Origin: Elymus sibiricus
Lineage: Eukaryota; Streptophyta; Magnoliopsida; Poales; Poaceae
Length of the DNA stretch: 64,000 nt
Assembly (NCBI GenBank): GCA_039707655.1
Contig: CM077671.1
Span: forward strand, 299,956,509 to 300,020,508
Reading direction: 5' to 3'
The stretch's first letter is position 1; every line of letters begins with the position of its first letter. Made by a program: the position numbers and the translations under genes. Of the stretch, positions 11,295-22,337 are shown piece by piece. Under the pieces are notes generated by a model. It was given only the letters and a program-made list of their open reading frames with translations. It was not told where the DNA came from and searched no databases.

Positions 11295-14142
11295 ATGGCG
11301 AGCGCCCCTGGCTCCTCCTCGTGCCCTCACGGCCCTCTTCCCGGAGATTGGGCAAGCTGTTCAGTGTCCCTCCTCCGGCTGCGCAACCTCGAGACCCAGG
11401 GTTATCTTCCTGCCTCGGATCTGGCGTTCACCCGAGCCGGATTGACTTCTTCAAACGGCGAGGCCTTCATAGAGAATTTCCCTACCCCACGCAAGGAGGA
11501 GCGTGTATGTTTCGTGTCCTTCCTCTATTGGGGCCTAGGATTCCCCACTCATCCCTTCTTGAGGGGACTGTTGGAATTTTACGGGATTCAGCTCCATCAT
11601 CTCACCCCCGGATCCATTCTGCACATTTCGGGCTTTGTTGCCCTCTGCGAGATGTTCTTGGGCTACGAGGCTCACTTCGGTTTATGGAGGAAGTACTTCT
11701 GCCTCGTCCCCCGTACTCGGGGCGGGACAATTCGGGAAGTGGGTGGAGCCGAAGTATGGCGTATAGCCGGGACGGGGTATCCCGTGGGGACTCCGAAGAA
11801 AGAGTCCGAAGAATGGACATCGGAATGGTTCTATATTGAGGACGTTCCCCTTTTCTACCCAGCTCGGAGGGGTCTGACCGAATACTCCGACGCCCCCTTG
11901 GAGAAAAGGTTCAACTGGCGACCGAAGAGTTTGTCCCAAGAGGATAGTGCCGAAGTAAAACGCCTAGCCACTCCAGTGAGGCTACTGGTCCATAGTAAGG
12001 TAACCATCATAGACGTGATGGCCACCGTCATTGCGATATGCGTTCAACCCCTTCAACAAAGGACCCACCCCCTGTGGCATTACAATGGAACAAATGACAC
12101 CACCCATTCTCAATGGAAGGGCCCTGCCAATCAGGCGGCTATGGCGTCCATACTGGCCGATCTTTTTAAGGGAGAAAAAGAAGACTTTGATCGATTGTCA
12201 ACCAAGGAAGGCTATTCGAGTCACAACCCCATCGAATGGGTAAGTCTTTGGCTTTATTTTCCGAGTTCGGATATTCATGTATAGTTCTTCTGATCGAAAC
12301 TTTTAATCTGTCCAAACAGAATTGGAGCTGCTGGGTCGAGACAGTTAGCTGTCCGGCGCCTCATCCAGAGAGTTATTCTCACGATGACGATCCCAGATTC
12401 CATGATGATCCGGAGTTATCAATTGATTATGAGGACGGGGTCTTTTACCAAGAGAGCCTTGACGGCTCCAAGGTGGCTCTTTTAGCCGATCACCCCGGAC
12501 CACTTCCTTCTTCCACCACTGGTAAAAGGAAAGCCCCTTCCCGTACAGGGAAAGCGACCCATGCCAACCCTGGTGTGCCGATCTCCACTCCCAAGGGTCG
12601 TCGGTCCATGCGCCGAACGTCGTCGACAGCGACAGGGCCCGTTTCAAACAATAGCAGGAATCCTCCTTGCGAGCAAGCCCCGGGGACCACCTCCACCGTG
12701 CACTCATCCAAGAGGTACTTTATTTAACCGTTTTAGATCGGCCATTGTCATGATTGCAGTAAGTACTCACCGAAATCTCGTGTCGAAAATACTCAGGAGA
12801 CGAGTACAGCCACCTCCTACCGAGGACGTCGCCGAGGCGCCGGGCAACCATCATGAATCAAGGCCTTCTGCTCAGCCTGAACTCAACGCGGAGACCCCTG
12901 CGACGAATCAGCCCCCCAAAGATTCCGGAGACGTCTCGGTTACTAACTCCGAGGTAGAGAGTGCGATGAACCACCGGCGGCGCAAGGAAGCCCTACGGCA
13001 TCAAGTGTTTTCCGATCAAGAGTTTAATGCCCTAAGTTCGGTGGACGCACTCATCGGAGCTGCCCGAGCGGGGCTTGAGGGAGCCGCCAAACTGATATCG
13101 TCCAATCTGGAGGTGAGTAATCAGTTTTAATGACCGAACAGAAATACTAATCCAGTAGCCCCCGAGCCTTGATTTGGTCGGAACGACCGAGTTAAGGATA
13201 TGAGTATTGTTTTATGCACAATTAGGCTTTAAAGCAGCAAAATGAGAAGTTGGCCGAGGAACTCGAGGCTAGCCAAACACAGGTGCAAACCGTGAAGGCC
13301 GAGTTTGAGCAAGTGAAGAATTTCACCCGAGAGGCGCACGGTGAGTACGTTAATTTGCCGAATTTTATTCGACGCTCCCGTACTGATGAGAGAGTACTTT
13401 ATAGCAGCTGAATCCATAGGGCAGTTGCAGAAAGATTTAGATGCAGCCCGACAATCTCGGAGGTATGCCGAATCTCAGCTAGAGGCTGGCCACCGTGTGT
13501 TGACCCGAAGTCTTGAGGAAAAGAACCAACTTAAGGCGGAAAACCAGCGGCAGGCCGAAGAGCTTGAGAATTTGAAGACTCAATTGGCTCAAACCCAAGA
13601 GGAGAACCAGAGACTACAGAGGGGCATGTTCTGTAAGTGTATTTACATCTTCGTAATTCCGAAAAGTACCTTTATTTTAAGTGTAAGGGACATGCTTCAT
13701 CTCGTGTCTAGGTCTCCTAACTGGGCGGCCCGAGTAAGAGATCAGATCATTCCGAGGGAACTTACTGAAGGAACTGTCCGCCGTACATGAGCGGGCCCGG
13801 AGAGCCATGAGGAGCATGATCAAAGCGCTCTGGCCTGCCAAGACACCTCCAGAAGGGATGTCCGAACTGGCTGATCGATTTAAAGGAGCCCGATGTCGTT
13901 TTGAGTTATGGAAGACATCGACTTGTCGAGAGGGAGCGCGGGAGGTATGGGCAATGATCAAGACCCGCTTTACCAAACTTAACCCAGAGCATATGGCTCG
14001 GGTTGGGCCGGTAGGGTCGGATGGGCAAGAGGTGCCACTTCATTTGGTGTACGATCAAGTGATGCCTGCCGCTCGTCTGTGGCAAGAAGATTGCACCTTG
14101 GATACCTTAATAGATAATCTTGACCAGCAGGCATGTGTTTGA
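11295..14142 (+). pseudogene. Spliced antisense ORF of Tat element (putative gypsy-type 'transposase' domain protein), six exons
   Basis: A + strand gene inside the minus-strand element F. Exons: 11295-12239, 12320-12714, 12797-13112, 13226-13340, 13405-13632, 13712-14142. All five introns are GT-AG (64 to 113 bp). The spliced length is 2430 nt (810 codons), in phase to the final TGA. Exon 1 encodes the plant domain annotated as putative gypsy-type transposon/Transposase_28 (e.g. ERVCFVSFLYWGLGFPTHPF, FYGIQLHHLTPGSILHI, WFYIEDVPLF). Exon 3 is acidic and low in complexity; exons 4-5 form a long coiled coil rich in Glu, Gln and Lys. An in-frame TAA at 13735-13737 in exon 6 interrupts an otherwise open gene, unless that stretch is spliced differently. 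The ATG at 11295 is chosen because it begins the conserved MASAPGSSS N-terminus. Extra antisense ORFs are known in the Tat lineage; their function is unknown. Confidence 0.75.
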
Positions 14143-14268
14143 CTCTATGTAACTATGTACTTTAGATCAAAATCTGCTCCGTCTATGCTGTAAACGTTGT
14201 CTTAACCGGCCATCGGCTTCAACCTCCCTCGCTAAGAGCGTGGGAGTGTTCCTCATCTACTGTCCTCA

Positions 14269-14274
14269 ATAAAA
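14269..14274 (+). terminator. Candidate poly(A) signal of the antisense gene
   Basis: AATAAA 127 bp after the stop codon of the spliced antisense ORF, the first such hexamer downstream on the + strand. Confidence 0.4.
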
Positions 14275-15005
14275 AGAACTTATTTCGGAGAACCAGGCAA
14301 TCCGGCCATTCGGTGCGAACAGACAGTACGTGCATAGGGAGATATGTTATATTACTGCTTAACGTAAGAAACATCTTCCTAAGAAAATAGTCCCTCTATC
14401 GGTTCCTTCCTTCGGGTTGCTACGTAGATCGTAAATATCAAGTCCGTATACTGATAGTATGCGGATAGTGGTTTCTTAGGGAAAAATAACCCCGAGCAAT
14501 GGTGATAATCACCACAAGTTTGTTTTACTTCCATCGTAGCCGACCAATTTTCTTCTTAAGATAGCTAGCTTTCGGCTTTATCCGTCTGAGGTACGTATCC
14601 GGATGACCCGGTCATAACAATCGCAGAAGTGCTCCCTTTACCCTCTAGCCGAAAAATCGGGAACGTAGAGGGTAAGCACAGGAGCGAGGCAACCCAGCTT
14701 GGCCAAAATCTTAGGTCCAATTGATGCATATACTGGCTTAAAAACGATGGGGGGAAGTGTGCATGCACAATAAACGTGAATCGGTGCACAGAGTATATAA
14801 TGGTCGGCTTCGAGAAGATGCCCCCAGGTGTTTTTTCGATAGGACATTTGAAGATGTATGCCAAAAAACTTAACACAAGCTCAGTTTAGCCGGACACATA
14901 CCGGGAAATGGTACCCAATCCTGTAAAGCTAAGATGAAAAGGAAAGTATACAAAATAAGAAAAAGGAAAAAGAAAAAGAAAGGTAAGGAATATGACGACA
15001 CCGGT
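14275..15005 (-). other. Element F non-coding spacer between INT stop and antisense gene
   Basis: 3' UTR of the F pol transcript. No domain is recognisable. It contains a purine-rich stretch at 14935-14985. Small ORFs here are not supported. Confidence 0.5.
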
Positions 15006-16413
15006 CTAGCCGTAAAAGCGCCGAAGATGAGTTGCGTTCCATGGGTTTGGTTCGAGGCGGTTGTCAGGCGGGTTGCGGAGGCGGTAGGCTCCTCCTGTAA
15101 GTACTTCGTCAATTATGAAATGGCCCTCCCACTTGGGATTGAGTTTATGCTTCTGTTTTTCTGGGAGTCGTAAGATGAGTTCGCCCACATTATATGCCTT
15201 CGCTCTAACCTCCCTGCTCTGGTAGCGCTGAGCCTGCTGTTGATAGAAAGTAGATCGGGCCCAAGCTATATCGCGCTCTCCTTCCAAGGCGTCTAAGTCG
15301 TCCTGCTGATCTAACTCGGCTTCCTTTTCTTCATACATGCGCACCCTCGATGCGTCGTGGATGATATCACAGGGAAGGACTGCTTCTGCCCCGTAGACCA
15401 TAAAGAACGGCGTGTATCCCGTTGATCGATTCGGGGTGGTACGCAAACCCCACAGAATGGAGTCAAGCTCCTCTACCCAATTGCAGTCGGATTCATGAAG
15501 AGATCGGACCAGACGTGGCTTGATGCCACTCATGATTAGGCCGTTGGCCCGTTCGACTTGTCCATTGGTCTGCGGGTGATACACCGAGGCGTAATCGAGC
15601 TTAATGCCCATGTTTGCGCACCAGTCCTTCACCTCCTGTGCGCTGAAATTGGATCCATTGTCCGTTATTATGCTATGCGGGACACCATAACGGTGTACCA
15701 CGCCGGATATAAAGTCGACGACTGGTCCGGACTTAGCTGATCTTACTGGCTTCGCTTCGATCCATTTGGTGAACTTGTCGACCATGACCAGTAGATATTT
15801 ATTTTTCTTGGTCCCCCCTTTAAGTGGTCCGACCATATTCAGCCCCCAGACCGCGAAAGGCCAGGTGATCGGAATAGTCCGAAGAGCTGTCGGGGGCATG
15901 TGGCTTTGATTTGCAAATAGTTGACATCCAACACAATGTTGGACAAGTGCTTGGGCGTCTGCTCGAGCGGTGGGCCAAAAGAATTTGTCTCGAAAGGCTT
16001 TGCTTACTAAGGCCCGTGCTGCGGCGTGGTGGCCACCCATGCCCGCGTGGACTTCGGCCAAAAGTTGTCTTCCTTCTTCCTCAGATATGCACCGTTGGAG
16101 TATCCCCGTAGTGCTTTTCTTATATAACTCACCCTCATGGACCTTATAGGCCTTGGACCGCCAGATTATGCGTCTCGCCTCTGTCTGGTCATCGGGGAGT
16201 TCTTGGCGGAGAAGGTAGGCCAGGAAGGGCTCGGTCCATGGCGCGATGACTGCCATGACCTCATGAGCTGAAGGCGTTTCTTTAATTATGGAGCTGCCGA
16301 TGATTTGCTCGTTTGGTTCATTTGAAGGAGGGACAATCTCTTCCGTGCTGACGGCTTCGGCGTCCTTATTCTCGTCCGGCCATACCACCGAGGGATTGAA
16401 AAGCCGTTCGAGG
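15006..16413 (-). pseudogene. Element F integrase
   Basis: About 468 residues of Tat-type integrase. The zinc-binding HHCC region has His in HAGMGGHH and Cys in CVGC. The DDE core keeps the second Asp (TDNGSNF) and the Glu 36 residues later (QTNGQVERAN). The first catalytic Asp is replaced by Asn: the usual WGLDMVGP reads WGLNMVGP. The C-terminal part ends in a GPY/F-like WEGHFIIDEV region and the stop at 15006. The upstream end is cut at 16413 by the LINE; the first eight residues of the longest ORF are LINE sequence. The loss of the catalytic Asp predicts an inactive enzyme, though the frame itself is intact over this segment. Confidence 0.9.
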
Positions 16414-16655
16414 CCCACGAAGCAAGCAGCAAACAAATCTGATGATTAATTTATCTTCTGTCCAATGGGTTTGGCGCGCCCCTAAGCTGGCCTTTATCTA
16501 TCTGTTGGTGTGGGTGTGTGAAAACTTTTGACTTATGTTCATACTCTGTCAGTGGATCTGTTTGGGATGTACTGCTACATTTTACTTTATGCTCCAATTA
16601 TGTGTGGCTAGTTACTACGTAGCTTGCTATTTGATGCTACTGGTTTTAGTTTTCA

Positions 16656-17736
16656 ATGAATAGTTCCAATCATCGTAAACGGAATGTTCTTTGCTGGAAT
16701 GTTCGAGGCCTTAATTCGGCGGCTAGGCAGCGGGCAGTTAAACAAAAATTGGTGGAGAGTCAATGTGCGATTGCTTGCTTTCAAGAAACCAAATGTGAAA
16801 ATTATTCCCTCAAAGATATTAGATCCTTCTGCCCCAAGCAGTATGATAATTTTGCTTTTGCACCTTCAGTGGGAGCCTCTGGTGGGCTTTTGGTGGTTTG
16901 GAATTCTTCTGTCCTCCATGGGGAACTGGTTGAAGTACAATCTTTTGGTCTCAAAGTGAAATTCACATCCAAAATGAGTGCTGATGTGTGGACATTGGTT
17001 AATGTGTATGGGCCTTGCCAGGGTGAGCTTAGAGATTCTTTTGTTCATTGGCTATACAACATGCCAATTGGATTTCAAGAGAACTGGCTTTTGCTGGGGG
17101 ATTTCAACTTCATTAGGGCCTTGGACAATAGAAACCTGCCAGGTGGTGATGTGAATGATCTGTTCATTTTTAATGAGATCATTGGACATCTGGGATTGTC
17201 TAAATTACCCATCAAGGGCAGGACATACACTTGGTCCAATATGCAGGACAACCCTTTGTTGGAGCAACTTGATTGGTTCTTTACTTCAACAAATTGGGTT
17301 ACCTGCTACCCTTTGACAGAGGTTTTACCCTTGGCAAGAACTGCATCTGATCATGTCCCTTGTGTTGTGGTAATCATGACATCCATTCCTAAAACCAACA
17401 TTTTTTAGGTTTGAAAACTTTTGGACCAAGGTGGATGGATTTCTGGAATGTGTAGCTAATTCTTGGCAGAAACCCTCACACAAGACTAGTCCTGCAGAAG
17501 TTCTGACTCATAAGCTTAAAATTCTGAGGCAAGATCTGAAGAGGTGGAAATTGGGAATCTCAAAGACGAAGATTGCTATTGATAAATGCAATAAGGTGGT
17601 TGAATGGTTGGATGGGTTGGAGGAAATAAGGCCTTTATATAGGCAGGAATTCAATTTCAGGAAAGTAGTAAAAGCACATCTGGAACACTTGTTGCACCTG
17701 CAATTTTTATATTGGAAAAAAAAGATGCACAATTAG
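16656..17736 (+). pseudogene. LINE ORF2, endonuclease domain and linker
   Basis: Apurinic/apyrimidinic-like endonuclease of LINEs. Asn in LCWNVRGLN, Glu in CFQETKC, the core LLLGDFN and the terminal SDHVP are present, so catalytic positions look retained. An extra T in the run at 17399-17405 shifts the frame. The linker then continues in another frame from about 17410 to 17736, where an extra A in the run at 17717-17724 shifts it again into the RT frame. The real protein would have run through into the RT without a stop. Confidence 0.88.
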
Positions 17737-17746
17737 GACCATTAAG

Positions 17747-19441
17747 GTGGGGGAAGAGAACACTAAGTTCTTCCATGCCATGGCCTCAGAGAGATATAGA
17801 AGGAATTATATTGCCAATTTGAGATTGGAGGATGGCACAATGGTCTCAGAACACGGTCAAATGGAAGGAATTTTATGGTCTTCTTTCAAGGGACGTATGG
17901 GCACTGCAAAGGGCATTGTCATGGGCTTTAATCTTCCAAGCCTAATTAAACCAGTACAGGGTCTGGATGGTTTGACAAAGCCTTTCACCAAGGAAGAAAT
18001 GGACCAGGTTGTTAAGTGTATGCCTGTTGATAAGGCCCCTGGCCCTGATGGTTTCAATGGAATTTTTCTAAAAAAGTGTTGGCATCTAATAGGTCAGGAA
18101 TTTTATAATCTTGCCAATCATTTCTTTGAAGGGAAGGCAAACCTGGAGAGTATCAATGGCTCCTTCATCACTCTGGTGCCTAAGAAATCTTCTCCAGAAA
18201 GTGTGGGGGACTATAGACCAATTTCCTTGACAGGATTAGGTATTAAGTTTCTCACTAAAATGGCTGCCAACAGGTTGCAGGAAGTCATCTTGGATTGTGT
18301 TCACAAAAACCAGTATGGATTTATTAAAACCAGAAAAATTCAGGATTGTATTGGCTGGACTCTAGAGTATCTGCATCAGTGTCATCAGTCAAAGAGGCCT
18401 ATCCTCATTCTCAAATTGGATTTTGAAAAGGCATTTGACTCCATTGAACATGAAGTCATTCTGGAAATTTTGAAATACAAAGGCTTCAACTCTAAATGGA
18501 TTAACTGGATACAACAGTTCCTTACATCTGGTTCATCCTCTGTTCTACTTAATGGAGTGCCTGGAAAGCAGTTCCAGTGCAAAGCTGGGGTGAGACAAGG
18601 GGATTCAATTTCACCACTTCTGTTTGTATTGGCTGCTGACCTCCTACAGACAGTGGTAAATGACATGTTGCACAAGGGGCACATTCAGTTGCCAATTCCA
18701 TGCCATGACAAGGACTTTCCTATTGTTCAGTATGCTGATGATACTTTGATTATCTTCCAGGCTGTTGAGGAACAACTTATAGCCTTGAAAGAGATGTTGA
18801 AGGTGTTTTCACAATCAACTGGCTTGCACATTAACTATCACAAGTCATTAATGGTCCCAATCAATGTAACTCCAGAAGAAACTATGAGACTGGCACATGT
18901 TTTTGATTGTAAGGTTGGAACCATGCCTTTCACTTATCTTGGTTTGCCAGTTGGTACCCTCAAGCCCAGGATGGAACATCTTATGCCCTTGGTTACCTGT
19001 ATGGAAAGAAGGATGTCTTCTAGTTCTTCTTTTTTGGCTCAGGGTTGTAGACTGCAATATTTAAATTCTGCCCTGTCTTCCCTGCCAATCTTTTTCCTAT
19101 GCAGTTTATCAATCCCTCCAGGTATACTCAAGCAACTGGAAAGGATTCAGAGGCAATGTTTCTGGAGAAGGAACAGGCAGGAGCACTCTCCATCTCTTGC
19201 TGCTTGGGAGCTGATTTGCAGACCCAAAAATAAAGGAGGCCTTGGTATTCTCAATCTTGGGTTACAGAATGCAACCCTGTTAATGAAACATGCTCATAAG
19301 TTTCTGAACAAGAAGGATCTGCCATGGGTTAATCTAATATGGAATACATATTATCATGAGAGGGTACCTCAGGGTACAGAGCCATGCGGGTCATATTGGT
19401 GGAAGAATGTGCTAAAGTTGATGGATAATTCAGAGAAGTGA
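17747..19441 (+). pseudogene. LINE ORF2, reverse transcriptase domain
   Basis: Non-LTR reverse transcriptase with [13 protein letters not shown] (RT0/1), [12 protein letters not shown] (first Asp), [13 protein letters not shown] and the catalytic YADDT. The 564-residue frame has no internal stop. It closes at 19441 because of a one-base loss near 19425-19430; the homologous sequence TWVQVNQGDTVLFW continues in the next frame. Part of the same ORF2 as the neighbouring segments. Confidence 0.92.
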
Positions 19442-20274
19442 CTTGGGTGCAAGTTAACCAAGGGGACACAGTGTTGTTCTGGCAGGACAAATGGCACATT
19501 GGGAATTCAGTTGTCCCCCTAAGAGAGAGATTCTCGAGGTTATTCTCTTATGTTAAGGATCCTTGGACATTGGTGAAGGATGGATTGAACTGCAATGATC
19601 TATCCGCTTGGTTTAATCTCCCTTTATCTGAGCAGGCATATGGAGAGCTCTCATCGCTTTAAACCCTTCTGGGAGAGCTGGATCACAGTCCAAACCAGTG
19701 TGATGTATGGTCTTGGGTTGGAACTAATAAACCATATACCTCAAAATCCCTTTATTCATATGCCCATAGAGAGCTCTCTTTCAATCCATTACTTAATTGG
19801 ATATGGGCTAGCTGCTGCACCTTGAAGATCAAGGTGTTTGCTTGGATGCTTATCATTGATAGGTTAAACACCAAGGATATGGTTGAGAGAAGACAATGAC
19901 ATCTGGATGATGGAGTCAATTGCAGGACATGCCACACCCAGGTGAGGGAAGATAGAGACCATTTGTTCTTCTCCTGCCTTTTCAATCAAAGAGTTTGGAA
20001 TTACTTGCAAATTGATTGGGGTGACAGTAATGACATGTCCCTTGCTGCTGCACATGCCAAAAGTTCCTTCCGGAAGCCTTTTTTCTCTGAGGTGGTTTTC
20101 ACTGCTTGCTGGAATGTTTGGTTGGTGAGAAATGCCAAGGTTTTTCAGAACGTGCAGCCTAGATTTGCTAAATGGAAATCAGGTTTTGTGACTGATATGA
20201 TGTTGCTGGCACATAGGATCAAGCCTAAGTTTAAGGAAGAATTACTGAAGTGGATTTCTTTCCTACCCCCTTAA
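19438..20274 (+). pseudogene. LINE ORF2, C-terminal zf-RVT region
   Basis: Continues ORF2 in shifted frames. WQDKW is followed by more lesions, then CRTCHTQVREDRDHLFFSC, the Cys/His motif of the zf-RVT domain at the end of plant LINE RTs, and a final frame to the TAA at 20274. At least two more frame interruptions occur between 19660 and 19930. Confidence 0.8.
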
Positions 20275-20442
20275 TGTAATTCTATCTCCCCCCTCCCCCT
20301 AGTTTAGATGCATTAGTTTCTTTTTTTCTTCCTTCTGGTTACCGATGTAACCATGTACATATTGTTTATTTAATCAATAAATTATAAAAGGCTGTGGGGG
20401 GGATTCCCTTACAGTATTCAGTCAAAAAAAAGTCGTTCGAGG

Positions 20443-21487
20443 AAGGTGTTTTCGGGACGGAGACGCGCTTGGCCCCCATATGGGCGAGTATGTCAGCAGC
20501 CTGATTGCTGTCTCTAGCGACATGGTGGAATTCTAGCCCCTCGAACCATGCAGATATTTTAAGGACGGCATTTCTGTATGCTGCCATCTTTGGGTTTTTA
20601 GCATCGAATTCGCCGTTGATTTGGGAGATGGCGAGATTAGAGTCTCCCCGTACTTCAAGCCGTTGTATGCCCATCGATGCTGCCATCCGAAGCCCATGCA
20701 ACAGGGCTTCATATTCGGCCGCATTGTTGGAATCGGCGTACATGATCTGCAACATGTACCGGACGTTGTCTCCCGTGGGGGATGTGAGGATAACTCCAGC
20801 CCCCAGTCCGGCCAGTGTCTTTGATCTGTCGAAGTACATCGTCCAATGGGAGTATGTGCTATATTCTCTGGGGAGCTCAGCCTCTGTCCATTCGACGAGG
20901 AAATCAGCCAAAACCTGAGATTTAATAGCTCGTCGCGGCTTATAAGCGGTTTCGAAAGGAAGGAGTTCGATGGCCCATTTGGCTATGCGGCCGGTGGCGT
21001 CCCTGTTATTTATTATATCGTTCAGGGGTACTTCGGATGCCACCGTGACCGAACATTCTTGAAAATAGTGTCTGAGCTTTCGTGATGCCATAAACACTGT
21101 ATAGGCTATCTTCCGGTAGTGCGGATATCTGGACTTGCATGGCGTTAGCACCTCTGACACGTAGTAGACTGGCTTTTGCACCTTGAATTTGTGACCCTCG
21201 TCATCTCGTTCGACGACGAGTACCGCATTGACCACTTGATTGGTGGCCGAGATGTACAGTAGCATTGGTTCACCGGCGCCTGGCTCTATGAGAATGGGGT
21301 TGCTGGCCAGTAGTGTTTTGATTTCCTCTAGTGCAGCCATTGCTTCATCGGTCCACTCGAAGTTTTTGGTCCGTTTTAGCAGCCTGTAGAGCGGCAAAGC
21401 CTTTTCACCAAGGCGGGAGATAAAGCGGCTCAGGGCCGCCACGCAACCTGCCAGCCTTTGGACATGCTTTAGCTCTGTAGGGATCAC
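20443..21487 (-). pseudogene. Element F RT thumb/RNase H and second (archaeal-like) RNase H
   Basis: The minus frame begins in the RT connection (ELKHVQRLAGCVAALSRFI) and runs through the Gypsy RNase H (LYISATNQVVNAVLV, KRYPHYRK-like region). After a linker comes a second RNase H of the archaeal type typical of Tat elements, with Asp in MYFDRSK, Glu in NNAAEYEALLHGL, Asp in VRGDSNL and Asp in ARDSNQAAD. All four acidic residues are present. The frame is cut by the LINE at 20442; a one-base difference near 20455 puts it out of phase with the integrase frame. Confidence 0.87.
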
Positions 21488-22337
21488 AAGTTGAGATAGG
21501 GCGCGGGTTTTAGCAGGATTCGCCTCTATTCCTCTATGGGAAACAATGAATCCGAGTAGTTTACCAGCGGGAACTCCGAAGACACATTTGTCTGGATTGA
21601 GCCGTATATCATATTCCCGCAGACTAGCAAAGTTTGCCTGAGGTCGTCTATCAGCTGGCTGATGTTTTTGGTCTTGACAACCACGTCGTCCACGTATGCC
21701 TCGACTGTTTTACCGAGTTGTTTTTCGAGACTTGTCTGGATCATACGCTGGTATGTAGCACCTGCGTTCTTCAGCCCGAAAGGCATTGTGTTTAAGTAGA
21801 ATGGCCCGTAGGGGGTGATGAAGGCAGTTGCAGCTTGATTGGATTCCTTCATTTTGATGTGCTGGTATCCGGAATAAGCGTCGAGGAAGCATAATGAGTC
21901 GTGTCTGGCTGTGGCGTCAATAATCTGGTCTATGCGTGGTAGGGGGAAAGGATCCTTTGGACAAGCTTTATTGAGGTCTTTGAAATCGACACACAGCCGC
22001 CAGGATTTATGTTTCTTCGGTACCATCACCAGGTTTGCCAACCACTCGGGATGTTTGATTTCTCTTATAAATCCGGCCTCCAGCAATTTTGCGAGTTCTT
22101 CGCCCATAGCTTGTCGCTTGGGCTCAGAAAATCGGCGTAAAGCCTGTTTGACGGGCTTGAAGCCTGCGATTATGTTCAGGCTCTGTTCTGCTAGCCGTCG
22201 TGGGATTCCCGGCATATCTGACGGATGCCAGGCAAAGATATCCTAGTTTTCTCGTAAGATTGTGCGCACGCCTCATCCACCATGGGGTCCAGCTGAGCTC
22301 CGATGGATGCTGTTTTATTGGAGTCCGTTAGATGCAC
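21488..22337 (-). pseudogene. Element F reverse transcriptase
   Basis: Gypsy RT: LRRFSEPKRQAMGEE, WRLCVDFKDLNKACPKD, FLDAYSGYQ (catalytic Asp), MPFGLKNAGATYQRM and YVDD in AYVDDVVVKT. The YVDD box is intact. It is separated from gag-PR by a TAG at 22338-22340, then a frameshift and a further TAG in the RENxDIFAW region near 22240, where a CAG codon is expected. Another frameshift near 21640 breaks the end of the palm domain. Confidence 0.9.

Larger units (their letters stand above)
16414..20430 (+). mobile_element. LINE (L1/RIX-type non-LTR retrotransposon), 5'-truncated
   Basis: About 4.0 kb, inserted head-on into the pol of F. Bounded by a 12 bp TSD, AGCCGTTCGAGG (16402-16413) and AGTCGTTCGAGG (20431-20442), one mismatch. 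The 3' end is a short A-run (20423-20430) after an A+T-rich tail. It encodes endonuclease, reverse transcriptase and a C-terminal zinc-finger region on the + strand. ORF1 is absent, so the copy is 5'-truncated or never had one. At least three single-base indels break ORF2. Confidence 0.92.

Noticed and set aside
13734..13770. A sixth intron (donor GTAAGAG) removing the premature stop of the antisense gene
   Set aside because: The only nearby acceptor would make a ~37 bp intron, shorter than plant introns normally are; kept as a nonsense mutation.
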